A stretch of 11,692 bases of DNA, from the NCBI GenBank assembly GCA_023428915.1, contig JAEYWL010000066.1, forward strand, positions 1 to 11,692, read 5' to 3'. The notes below the pieces were generated by a model. The model was not told the DNA's origin and searched no databases. It saw only the letters and a list, made by a program, of their open reading frames with translations. Below, in pieces: positions 1 through 7,360 of the stretch; positions within the stretch are counted from its first letter, which is position 1; every line of letters begins with the position of its first letter. This DNA is from Verrucomicrobiota bacterium. Its GTDB lineage: Bacteria > Chlamydiota > Chlamydiia > Chlamydiales > JAEYWL01. The position numbers were made by a program, and so were the translations under genes.

Positions 1-22
1 GCCCTTTTTTGCATCTTTTCCG

Positions 23-69
23 CAAAATTTTTCGACCATGTATATTTACATGCTCTCAAAATTTTTCGA
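23..69. repeat. 13-bp direct repeat flanking a 6-bp inverted repeat
   Basis: CAAAATTTTTCGA occurs at 23-35 and again, unchanged, at 57-69, so the repeat period is 34 bp. Between the copies lies an inverted repeat, CATGTA (37-42), a TATT loop, then TACATG (47-52). The arrangement could be a regulator-binding region ahead of the 202-1101 gene, or chance in AT-rich DNA. No known operator is recognised. Confidence 0.4.
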
Positions 70-127
70 AAAAGCTGCTCAAAAATGTCTAATTTTAGCA
101 ACCAAAGCGAGTTTTGAAAGATGTCTA

Positions 128-156
128 TTGATTGTTTCTGATGTTTTTATTAATAT
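128..156 (+). promoter_or_regulatory. weak candidate promoter for the 299-residue gene
   Basis: TTGATT (128-133) and TAATAT (151-156) are separated by 17 bp. Each matches four of six bases of the sigma-70 consensus. The predicted transcript would start about 40 bases before the start codon. The region is AT-rich, so chance matches are expected and the call is tentative. Confidence 0.25.
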
Positions 157-201
157 TTCCTGCTTAATTAACGAATTAAAAAATAAAAAAAAGGATATAA
201 A

Positions 202-1101
202 ATGCAATTAAATAATTGTTATTATAAAAGTTTGCAGCAATTTGTAGATTACTATAGTTCAAACACTGCTCGCGAATTAGCCAAACATTATCATCTTAAG
301 ACAGAAGACTTCATGCCCGCATTTACATTGGCAGAAAACTATGTAGAAAAGTTGTCCCGGGTAATGCATGCAGTTGATGAAGGTGTTCGGCATACTGTGC
401 AAGTATTCAGCGCTTCTGAGCTTATAGAAAATTGTTATAAGGGAATGCGTGAAAGAATTGTACAAGAAATTCCCGATATTAAGCAGTTGACTGATGATGT
501 CATTCATAAAATACAGGCGATAGAGGAGAAAATGCTCCTTGGTTGTATATCCAGAAGTATGGAAATGCCTATTTGCGGAAGGCAAAGCGGAAACTGCATG
601 CAGATGAATGAGATCCTTTCCCATTCTTGCTCGGTGATCATGCCTGAATCGGAGCCGGACACGGCCGGAAATAAATTGTTCTATGTAGCTTTAGGCATTG
701 GAATGCTGGCAGCCTTGTATTTCTGCGTACGTTGCGTGAAAAATCTTTTTTTAAATCAAGCTGCAGAAAAACCGGCTGATGGAAAATCAAAATGGCAGAT
801 TAGACCGGCAGGCACTGAAGTTAGAAAGGCTAAAGCTGAGAGAAGAGAACCTGAAGAGAGAGTTTCAAAAGAAAAAACTGGCAAATCTGTGCTATCTTCT
901 GCTGAGACAATAGTTGAGCCATCTTTTCCAAAAGTAAACGTCGAATCGTCTTCTGCCAAGAAAAAAAACACTGAAGAAAAACCGCCGGTTAATAGCATTG
1001 AAAATCAATGGGTGTCTATCAGTCGAAGGGTGCAGTCAGATATTAAGGACAGAAAACCTTGGAGCCAGACCTGGACTCAATGCAGCAGGACAAGTAATTA
1101 G
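202..1101 (+). CDS. hypothetical single-pass membrane protein, 299 residues
   Basis: I do not recognise this protein. The start is supported by AAGGA at 191-195, six bases before the ATG. Residues 1-150 look largely helical and hold scattered cysteines (6, 78, 115, 125, 132, 143). One hydrophobic segment at about 159-176 is followed by positively charged residues, which predicts a cytoplasmic C-terminus. Residues 186-266 are rich in Lys, Glu, Ser and Pro and look disordered. The last 33 residues are more ordered, with Trp at 270, 287 and 291. There is no N-terminal signal peptide. It stands alone, convergent with the rarA operon. In an intracellular bacterium a secreted or inclusion-membrane role is imaginable, but chlamydial Inc proteins normally have a bilobed hydrophobic domain, not a single helix. 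No function is assigned. Confidence 0.75.
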   Translation: MQLNNCYYKSLQQFVDYYSSNTARELAKHYHLKTEDFMPAFTLAENYVEKLSRVMHAVDEGVRHTVQVFSASELIENCYKGMRERIVQEIPDIKQLTDDVIHKIQAIEEKMLLGCISRSMEMPICGRQSGNCMQMNEILSHSCSVIMPESEPDTAGNKLFYVALGIGMLAALYFCVRCVKNLFLNQAAEKPADGKSKWQIRPAGTEVRKAKAERREPEERVSKEKTGKSVLSSAETIVEPSFPKVNVESSSAKKKNTEEKPPVNSIENQWVSISRRVQSDIKDRKPWSQTWTQCSRTSN

Positions 1102-1110
1102 CACTTTACT

Positions 1111-1130
1111 TTTTAACCCATGGGTTTAAA
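1111..1130. repeat. 20-bp palindrome just after the 299-residue gene
   Basis: AACCCA (1115-1120) is followed directly by its reverse complement TGGGTT (1121-1126). After one mismatched pair (1114/1127) three more bases pair on each side. It begins 9 bases after the stop codon. It has no loop and no following T-run, so it is a poor intrinsic terminator and could equally be a protein-binding site. Confidence 0.45.
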
Positions 1131-1150
1131 CCTAAGTTGCGTCCCTTAAA

Positions 1151-1268
1151 TCACGCTTGAACATTGCCGAACTTGACAAGTGAAAGGATACGTCCCGAAG
1201 AGCCAAGTCGTGACTTGGCCGAGGGGCTTAGCGTTTCAATTGGCAAGTGCAGGCCTGTTCAAGCGCGA
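1151..1268. repeat. 118-bp imperfect inverted repeat between convergent genes
   Basis: Left arm 1151-1209 and right arm 1212-1268 are reverse complements at about 75 percent of positions by eye. Perfect blocks include CGCTTGAACA (1154-1163) against TGTTCAAGCG (1256-1265), and the core GCCAAGTC (1202-1209) against GACTTGGC (1212-1219). ACTTG, CAA, TGAAA and CCC blocks also pair in register between them, with a two-base gap near the core. RNA from either strand would fold into one long hairpin with a CGTG tetraloop at its tip. It lies between the ends of the 299-residue gene and rarA, so a bidirectional terminator is possible, but no T-run follows the stem. A degenerate miniature element or a structured RNA are the alternatives. 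Confidence 0.7.
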
Positions 1269-1337
1269 AACTTTTGTGCATAGTATCTTTGTTACCAAGG
1301 ATTCTCATGCACTCCAACAAGGGGCTGCGTCGCTGCC

Positions 1338-2618
1338 TTATTCCTGCAGCCTCTTGCGCAGCTTGGCGAAGTATTCGATGCGCTTGAGCATTTCGCGCTC
1401 GAAGCCGCGCTCGACCGGATGATAAAATTTCTGTCTTTCAAGTTCATCAGGAAAATAATTTTGCCCTGAAAAGCCATGCGGCGTGTCAGGGTCGTATTGA
1501 TAGCCCTTGCCGTACCCGAGCTCCTTCATTAGTTTGGTCGGGGCATTCAAGATAATACGCGGGGGATTCAAGTGCGAAGTTTTGGCGGCTATTTCCCTGG
1601 CTTGATTGTAAGCGGTATAAATGGCATTGCTTTTGGGGGCAAGGGCTAGATAAATCACGGCTTCTGTCAGGGCCAGCTCGCCTTCTGGCGACCCGAGCAT
1701 CTCATAGGCGTCGCGGGCGGCAATAGCCAAGGGGAGTGCTTGCGGATCGGCAATGCCGATATCTTCAGCGGCCATACGGATAAGGCGCCTGGCGATGAAA
1801 AGAGGCTCTTCGCCGCCTTCCAGCATACGGCAAAACCAATAAAGCGAGGCGTCGGGATCTGATCCCCGGACTGATTTATGCAAGGCAGAGATCAGATTAT
1901 AGTGGCCCTCGCCCTGTTTATCGAAAAGGGCGGCGCGTTTTTGCAAGAGCAGCTGCAGCTCTTCGATTTTCAGAGGGTGTTCTGGAGTAAGCCCTTCGAG
2001 ATTTTCCACCAGATTAAGCAGATAGCGCCCATCTCCTTGCGCCAGCCCAATAAGATAGCCGCGTGCTTCTTCACTAAGGGGGAGGAGCGAATACTGCTCT
2101 TCATAGCGTTTTAATAACTGATTAAGGGCTGCCGGATCTAAAGCATTTAGGGTAATGACGCGCACACGGGATAGCAAGGCATTATTTAGGTAAAACGAGG
2201 GATTTTCAGTTGTGGCGCCGACCAATACAATAGAACCGTTTTCTAAAAAGGGCAGGAAGGCATCCTGCTGCGCCTTATTAAAGCGATGCACTTCGTCGAC
2301 AAACAGCAGGATGCCGCGGCTTAGCAAGGGGCTTTCTAAATCTTCCTTAATAATTTTTTTTAAATCGGCAATGCCATTAAAAGCCGGATGCAAAATCTCC
2401 ATTTTCATAGAGAAGGCTTTGGCGTAGAGTTTGGCTAATGAAGTTTTGCCGCAGCCAGGCGGACCCCATAAAATTAAAGACACCGGGGCGCCTTTATTGA
2501 GGATATGAGTCAAAAACCCTTGTTCCCCAAGCAGATGGGATTGACCGACAATTTCCTGCAGAGTTTGCGGCCGCATTTGCTCGGCAAGGGGGACCAGTTT
2601 TCGTCTATTGCTGCTCAT
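1338..2618 (-). CDS. rarA: replication-associated recombination protein A (AAA+ ATPase)
   Basis: RarA (MgsA) is a clamp-loader-like AAA+ ATPase that acts at stalled replication forks in the cytoplasm. The 426-residue length fits the family. Walker A GPPGCGKT is at 52-59, Walker B LLFVDEVHRF at 104-113, sensor 1 GATTENPS at 134-141, and an LSR arginine-finger motif at 149-151. The C-terminal half carries the conserved family stretches around GGEEPLFIARR, APKSNA and the near-C-terminal GQNYFPDEL. The ATG overlaps the stop of the mreD-like gene as ATGA, with no clear ribosome-binding site, so translational coupling is likely. It is the last gene of the leftward operon. Its role is unrelated to the envelope genes upstream. 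A DnaX-type clamp loader is excluded by the RarA-specific C-terminus. Confidence 0.95.
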   Translation of the reverse strand: MSSNRRKLVPLAEQMRPQTLQEIVGQSHLLGEQGFLTHILNKGAPVSLILWGPPGCGKTSLAKLYAKAFSMKMEILHPAFNGIADLKKIIKEDLESPLLSRGILLFVDEVHRFNKAQQDAFLPFLENGSIVLVGATTENPSFYLNNALLSRVRVITLNALDPAALNQLLKRYEEQYSLLPLSEEARGYLIGLAQGDGRYLLNLVENLEGLTPEHPLKIEELQLLLQKRAALFDKQGEGHYNLISALHKSVRGSDPDASLYWFCRMLEGGEEPLFIARRLIRMAAEDIGIADPQALPLAIAARDAYEMLGSPEGELALTEAVIYLALAPKSNAIYTAYNQAREIAAKTSHLNPPRIILNAPTKLMKELGYGKGYQYDPDTPHGFSGQNYFPDELERQKFYHPVERGFEREMLKRIEYFAKLRKRLQE

Positions 2619-3145
2619 TTTTTTAGAAAATATTCCCGCTTTTTAGCCAGCGGCAGATAAATGTTAGGGAGTGTGAATAATAGATAGGCATATAGGGCAT
2701 CGCATACAGGCATTAGCAAAAGATCTGTGCCTACCCATTGCCATGATAGCAGAAATCCTTTTTCAAAGCTATAAAGCAGGGGGATTTGAATGCAGGTGGA
2801 GAGAAAGGCAAAGATAAGGGTCATAATAGGAATGGTCAGGGGTTTATCCTTAAAAAAATGGCGTTTTTGCGAATAAAGCAAAGTAGTTGTTAAGCAGTAA
2901 TTTAAGGCATAGATGCCAAAATGTTGATTATTGGAAAGAAGGTCGAGAAGGGTACCGCATCCAAAAGCCAATAAAAAACTCTTAGGAAAATTTGTTTTAT
3001 AATAAGCGATGACCAAAAAAGGGGCAAAAAATGTGAGTTTCGCCCATGGCAGATAAATAGGCAATAGGAGCAGCGAAGCCAAGGCTGCAGAAAAAGCCAG
3101 ATACAGGCGAAACTGTTCTTTTTTAAGATGTCTAATAAGCCCCAC
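2615..3145 (-). CDS. mreD: MreD-like rod-shape membrane protein
   Basis: The 176-residue protein is mostly hydrophobic, with about five or six membrane helices (roughly 12-32, 34-49, 56-71, 75-91, 104-125, 133-160) and a basic C-terminus. The segment around 62-83, with G-x-LLDLLS and then FGIYALNY, matches the pattern typical of MreD, the membrane subunit of the elongasome that links MreB to peptidoglycan synthesis. Length also fits. No mreB or mreC is visible nearby, so the name rests on pattern recognition only. The only usable start is GTG at 3145-3143, which overlaps the end of the upstream phosphoglycosyl transferase gene by 14 bases and has no Shine-Dalgarno. Another small membrane protein of unknown role remains possible. 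Confidence 0.65.
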   Translation of the reverse strand: MGLIRHLKKEQFRLYLAFSAALASLLLLPIYLPWAKLTFFAPFLVIAYYKTNFPKSFLLAFGCGTLLDLLSNNQHFGIYALNYCLTTTLLYSQKRHFFKDKPLTIPIMTLIFAFLSTCIQIPLLYSFEKGFLLSWQWVGTDLLLMPVCDALYAYLLFTLPNIYLPLAKKREYFLKK

Positions 3146-3794
3146 GGTTCGATAACATAGCAGGAATGGTTTTTAGGATAAGCAAGCAATCTAGCTTGAA
3201 GGAATGAGTGTCTACATATTTCTCATCCAGCATAATCCTGGTGCCATAACTTGTATCACTTCTGCCAAATACTTGCCACAATCCTGTTAAGCCGGGGCGA
3301 ACCGAGAGGATCTTTTCTGCTTTTTGGCCAAAATATTTAGATATTTCTTCTTCGACTACAGGCCTTGGGCCGACAATACTTAGGTCGCCTTTTAACACAT
3401 TCCAAAATTGGGGAAGTTCATCGAGAGAAGTCTTTCGCAGAAACTTTCCCAAGGGAGTGACCCGCGGGTCATTTGTCAGTTTATACTTTTCTTCCCATTC
3501 TTTTTTAAGCACGGGATCGGCAGCCAACAAAGTTTTCAATCTTTGGTCTGCGTTAGGATACATTGAACGGAATTTATAGCAGCGGAACGGTTTGCCTCCT
3601 CTGCCAATTCGTTTGTGGGAATAAATGACCTTGCCCGGCGAGCAGCAAAATACAGCAAGAGCTATAGCCAGAAAGATAGGGCTGCCAAGAGTTAGTACGA
3701 GCAGGCTAAAGGAAAGGTCAAAAATCCTCTTTGATGGAATGTGTTTAACTTTAAGTTTAGCTTTCGGTAGAGTGAGTGTGCTTGCGTCGTCCAT
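3132..3794 (-). CDS. small monotopic phosphoglycosyl transferase (bacterial sugar transferase)
   Basis: This enzyme transfers a sugar-1-phosphate from a UDP-sugar to undecaprenyl phosphate at the inner face of the membrane, the first step of a surface glycan. Residues 26-51 form the hydrophobic re-entrant segment, with the Ser38-Pro39 pair that bends it in PglC-type enzymes. KFRSM (74-78) and the catalytic Asp125-Glu126 in DELPQ follow, then GDLSIVGPRP (136-145) and RPGLTGLWQV (166-175). At 220 residues it is the minimal form and lacks the extra N-terminal helices of WbaP or WcaJ. The ATG at 3794 has a good ribosome-binding site (GAGGGA at 3803-3798). The sugar cannot be read from the sequence. 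Ugd two genes upstream may supply a related nucleotide sugar. Confidence 0.92.
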   Translation of the reverse strand: MDDASTLTLPKAKLKVKHIPSKRIFDLSFSLLVLTLGSPIFLAIALAVFCCSPGKVIYSHKRIGRGGKPFRCYKFRSMYPNADQRLKTLLAADPVLKKEWEEKYKLTNDPRVTPLGKFLRKTSLDELPQFWNVLKGDLSIVGPRPVVEEEISKYFGQKAEKILSVRPGLTGLWQVFGRSDTSYGTRIMLDEKYVDTHSFKLDCLLILKTIPAMLSNRGAY

Positions 3795-3856
3795 TTTTCC
3801 CTCGTTTCAAAAATTTATAGTGCTTTCGAGGAATTCGGGCAAGAGAGAAGTGGCTT

Positions 3857-4735
3857 CTACTTTTGTCTGTTTATGAGGAGCTGTATTAGGGCTGAGAGCA
3901 GGGCTGTATCATAGGGCAGGGAAGCTAATAAGTCTTGGGAATGATTGAGAAGCCGCTCAGCCTCTTCTTTGGAGCGTTCGATTCCCAGCTGCGTAGTGTA
4001 GGTGATTTTGCCGTTAGCCTGGTCGGAATTGCGTTTTTTTCCCTCGTTAAGAGGTTGGGTGGTATCTAGAATATCATCGACGATTTGAAAGGCGAGGCCT
4101 AAATGTTGTCCAAGTTGGTGCAGGATCTCCATCTCAGTTTCAGATGCTTTGCCAATGATGCCGCCAAATTCAAATGCTGCAGTAATCATAGCCGCAGTCT
4201 TTTTATTATGAATCAATTCTAAAGTGGGAAGATCGATTTTACGACCCGTAAAGGAAATATCTAATACCTGACCGGCAATCATGCCATGACCCCCGCAATG
4301 GGCGCTTAAGTTGGTGATTAAGGCCAATTTCTGGAGTTCATTAATAAAGGGAGCGGTTGCCAATGTTTCAAATGCTTTTGAGAGAAGAAAATCTCCCGTA
4401 AGGACAGCATGCCCTTCATTATACACCTTATGCAAAGTGGGCTTGCCGCGCCGAAAATCGTCATTGTCCATACAAGGGAGGTCGTCGTGAATCAGGGAAT
4501 AGACGTGCACTAATTCTAAGGCACAGGCAGGCTGAAGCGCCGGCGTTTTTTCCTGCAAAAACATTTCCGCAACGGCTACCGCTATAATGGGCCTTAAGCG
4601 CTTGCCGCCGGAAAAGAGGGAATAATGCGCAGCTTCAAAAAGAGAAGCATAAGCAGTTTTATGCAATGGGATTAGGCTGTTGAGCTCTTTATCAATGAGT
4701 TTAGAAACATCTTTGATATAAAGCGCAATATCCAT
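3857..4735 (-). CDS. ispA: short-chain polyprenyl diphosphate synthase (farnesyl/geranylgeranyl type)
   Basis: The enzyme condenses isopentenyl diphosphate with allylic diphosphates to give farnesyl (possibly geranylgeranyl) diphosphate, the precursor of undecaprenyl carrier and quinones. GGKRLRP is at 43-49. The first aspartate-rich motif, DDLPCMD at 84-90, has the two-residue insertion typical of bacterial type II farnesyl synthases. The second is DDILD at 220-224. The residues before the first motif are VYSLIH, as in IspA, and Tyr/Ser there favour short products. Length 292 fits. The start shares one base with the ugd stop (TAATG), and an AGGAG lies 10 bases upstream inside ugd, so the two are co-translated. 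The exact chain length made is not decidable from sequence alone. Confidence 0.93.
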   Translation of the reverse strand: MDIALYIKDVSKLIDKELNSLIPLHKTAYASLFEAAHYSLFSGGKRLRPIIAVAVAEMFLQEKTPALQPACALELVHVYSLIHDDLPCMDNDDFRRGKPTLHKVYNEGHAVLTGDFLLSKAFETLATAPFINELQKLALITNLSAHCGGHGMIAGQVLDISFTGRKIDLPTLELIHNKKTAAMITAAFEFGGIIGKASETEMEILHQLGQHLGLAFQIVDDILDTTQPLNEGKKRNSDQANGKITYTTQLGIERSKEEAERLLNHSQDLLASLPYDTALLSALIQLLINRQK

Positions 4736-6132
4736 TATTCATGCACTCCTGCAGTTTCTAATAGTTCAACATTTTCTTCGGGTTTGGCAGTCTTGGCAAA
4801 GTAGGTCTTTTGCCCTATAGAGATATAATCAAACCCCTTTTGAGCCATTTCTAATGGATTGTATTGATTTCGTCCATCGAAAAAGGCTTTGCCTTTCAGT
4901 TCTTTCATGATAATAGGAAAATCCATAAAGCGGAACTGCTTCCATTCAGTCATTAAAACGATAGCATCGGCATTGATGGCCGCCTCCTGTTCATCCTTGC
5001 ACCACTCAATCTGCTCTGAAGCAGGAATGGTTTTTTTGGCATTTTCCATGGCTACAGGGTCGAATAAGCGCAATTTCGCCCCTGCTGCAAGCAGCTGTTC
5101 AATGAGCACTAAGGCCGGGGCCCCGCGCATGTCGTCAGTGTCCGGTTTGAAAGCCAAGCCCAAAATAGCAAAGGTTTTGCCGGCCAGGCCGCCTTTATTG
5201 CTATAATAAGCGGCTATCTTTTTGCCCATCAGCTCTTTTTGCCGGCCGTTGACTTCTTCGACGGCATCTAAAATAGGAGTTGTCAGACCTAGGCTTTCAG
5301 CCTGAGCCTTTAAGGCTTGCAGATCTTTAGGAAAACAGGAGCCTCCATATCCAACGCCGGCATAGAGAAAGCTATGGCCAATCCGCTTGTCTGAGCCAAT
5401 CCCCTTCCTAACCTTATTAATATCGGCATTCAGTGTTTCACAAAGCCCAGCCAACTCGTTCATAAAGGAAATTCGCGTCGCCAACATTGCATTGGCCGCA
5501 TATTTGGTGAGCTCTGCCGAAGCGACATCCATGATGATCAAGCGTTCGTGGCTCAACATAAAAGGGGAGTAAATTTCTTTCATGATAGCGGCAACACGCA
5601 CATTATCAACGCCGATAATCACTCTGTCAGGCTTCATAAAATCGTGAATGGCATCGCCCTCTTTTAAAAATTCGGGATTGGAAACGACATCGAATTCGAC
5701 AGGGATTTTTCGCTCGTCCAATGTATGCTGGATTACATGCTTGACGTGTTCAGCTGTACCCACCGGGACTGTAGATTTGTTGACGATCACTTTGTAGTCT
5801 TGCATATGGGCAGCTATGGAAGCGGCAGCCATTTCAATGCGGCTTAGGTCAGCTTTGCCATCTTTGCCGGGCGGGGTGTCGACAGCTAGAAAACAAACCA
5901 GGGCGGAAGCTACACTTTCTGCATAGTCTGTGCTGAAGTGGAGGCGGTTAGCTTTAATATTGCGTTTAACCATTTCCTCCAAGCCGGGTTCATAAATAGG
6001 GATTTCACCGCGTTTAAGCTTCTCAATTTTATCGGCGTTAATATCCAAACAGATGACCGAATGCCCCATTTCAGCAAGGCAAGTCCCTGTAACCAACCCT
6101 ACATAACCTGTACCCACAACTAATAGTTTCAT
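4735..6132 (-). CDS. ugd: UDP-glucose 6-dehydrogenase
   Basis: This NAD-dependent enzyme oxidises UDP-glucose to UDP-glucuronate in two steps. The N-terminal Rossmann fold has GTGYVGL at 7-13 and an acidic residue ending the second strand (D30). NPEFLKEG is at 152-159. The helix TKYAANAMLA (209-218) holds Lys210 and Asn214, and the catalytic cysteine is Cys266 in GGSCFPKD. LGLAFKPDTDDMR marks the C-terminal domain. The 465-residue length is typical. It sits 46 bases after dapL with only a weak ribosome-binding site. UDP-glucuronate could feed a surface polysaccharide begun by the phosphoglycosyl transferase two genes downstream. A UDP-N-acetyl-mannosamine dehydrogenase is a less likely alternative. 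Symbols tuaD and udg are synonyms. Confidence 0.95.
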   Translation of the reverse strand: MKLLVVGTGYVGLVTGTCLAEMGHSVICLDINADKIEKLKRGEIPIYEPGLEEMVKRNIKANRLHFSTDYAESVASALVCFLAVDTPPGKDGKADLSRIEMAAASIAAHMQDYKVIVNKSTVPVGTAEHVKHVIQHTLDERKIPVEFDVVSNPEFLKEGDAIHDFMKPDRVIIGVDNVRVAAIMKEIYSPFMLSHERLIIMDVASAELTKYAANAMLATRISFMNELAGLCETLNADINKVRKGIGSDKRIGHSFLYAGVGYGGSCFPKDLQALKAQAESLGLTTPILDAVEEVNGRQKELMGKKIAAYYSNKGGLAGKTFAILGLAFKPDTDDMRGAPALVLIEQLLAAGAKLRLFDPVAMENAKKTIPASEQIEWCKDEQEAAINADAIVLMTEWKQFRFMDFPIIMKELKGKAFFDGRNQYNPLEMAQKGFDYISIGQKTYFAKTAKPEENVELLETAGVHE

Positions 6133-6178
6133 CGTTTTTTCCCGTTTTTCTTTATGAAGGACTAAAGAGTAGCAAAAT

Positions 6179-7360
6179 TCAGGTTAATAGGGTAGCGATT
6201 CGCTCCGCAGCTGCTAGAATTTGTTCCCTGTGTCCAAAAGCACTGATTCTAAGGAATCCTTCCCCGCTAGGGCCAAAGCCGGAGCCTGGGACTGTAAGCA
6301 GCTCAGCTTTTTGGATAAAATATTCGAAGAGGTCCCAAGAAGTTTGCCCCGGGAAATGCGCCCACAAAAAAGGAGCATTATCTCCGCTATAGACCCGGCG
6401 GCAAACCTTTTTTAGAGCTTCCTTCAAAATCTTAGCATTTCCCATATAAAATTGGGCCAATTGGCGCAATTCAGCTTGAGCTTCCGGAGAAAAAAGGGCT
6501 ATGCCGCCATGTTGGGCAATATTTGAAGCGCCATTATAGATTGTGGAAATGAGGCGTTTCCAGTCTTTTTTGACTGATTGCCCGTCTTCATATTGCAATT
6601 CTTCGGGGACAATAGTCCAGCCTAAGCGCACTCCTGTAAATCCTGCGATTTTCGAAAATGAGCTGACTTCAATTGCCACTTCCCGTGCTCCAGGTATGTC
6701 ATAAATGGTTTTGGGGATTTCAGAATCTTGAATGAAGTTGGCATAAGCAGCATCATAAATGAGTATTTTCCGGTTTTGCTTGGCAAATGCCACAAGCTCG
6801 CCTAGCTGGCTGCGTGTGGCTGCCGCACCGGTAGGATTATTTGGAGAGCAGAAGTAGATAAGGTCGGCTTCTTTGGCAGCATTTAAGTCGGGAAAGAAAT
6901 TGTTTTCCGGCAGGCAAGGAAGGGGAAGAACTTTATGCACGCCTTGCAAGAGGCTGCCCTCAACATATACTGGATAAGCGGGATCTTGAACAGCAACGGT
7001 GCAGTCGGGGCCAAATAGCATTTGCAAACGGCCGATATCGCACTTGGCGCCATCTGAAATAAAGATTTCATCCGGAGATATAACTTCTTGGTAGTAATGG
7101 ACGGCAACTGCATCCCGCAAAGTTTTTTGCCCTTGTTCCGGTCCGTAACCGTTATAGCCGGCACTTGTGCCGAGTTGCGCTGCCTGCTGTATAAATCCTT
7201 GTATAATGGGAGAGGGGATGGGTTCGGTGGTATCTCCGATCCCTAAACTAATAATATTAGCTTGAGGGTGCTGTTCTAAATAGAGTTGCTTCCGCCGGGC
7301 AATGGCAGGGAATAAATAAAGATCTTGTAAGCGGGAAAAATTAGGATTTCGCTTGGTCAT
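6179..7360 (-). CDS. dapL: LL-diaminopimelate aminotransferase
   Basis: DapL converts tetrahydrodipicolinate directly to LL-diaminopimelate with glutamate as amino donor. It replaces DapD, DapC and DapE. It is a fold-type I, PLP-dependent enzyme. The PLP lysine is Lys237 in SFSKIAGFTGVRLGW. SLGIGDTTEPIP (38-49), YGPEQG (72-77), DPAYPVY (126-132) and CSPNNPTGA (171-179) are the usual family motifs. At 393 residues it is slightly shorter than the better-known plant and chlamydial forms (about 410), consistent with a second DapL subtype. The ATG overlaps the dapA stop as ATGA and has no ribosome-binding site of its own. Direct adjacency to dapA strongly supports this role over a general aminotransferase. 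Confidence 0.92.
   Translation of the reverse strand: MTKRNPNFSRLQDLYLFPAIARRKQLYLEQHPQANIISLGIGDTTEPIPSPIIQGFIQQAAQLGTSAGYNGYGPEQGQKTLRDAVAVHYYQEVISPDEIFISDGAKCDIGRLQMLFGPDCTVAVQDPAYPVYVEGSLLQGVHKVLPLPCLPENNFFPDLNAAKEADLIYFCSPNNPTGAAATRSQLGELVAFAKQNRKILIYDAAYANFIQDSEIPKTIYDIPGAREVAIEVSSFSKIAGFTGVRLGWTIVPEELQYEDGQSVKKDWKRLISTIYNGASNIAQHGGIALFSPEAQAELRQLAQFYMGNAKILKEALKKVCRRVYSGDNAPFLWAHFPGQTSWDLFEYFIQKAELLTVPGSGFGPSGEGFLRISAFGHREQILAAAERIATLLT

Noticed and set aside
756..998. 80-codon minus-strand frame rich in Ser and Phe.
   Set aside because: It is the antisense image of the Lys/Glu/Ser-rich tail of the 299-residue gene; composition explains it.
1151..1268. Integron attC site, suggested by a long imperfect inverted repeat of about 118 bp.
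   Set aside because: The outer arms do not fit the RYYYAAC / GTTRRRY core sites, no integrase is present, and the flanking genes are not cassette-like.
1180..1422. 80-codon + strand frame overlapping the end of rarA.
   Set aside because: It lies partly inside the inverted repeat and partly antisense to rarA, has no ribosome-binding site and resembles no protein.
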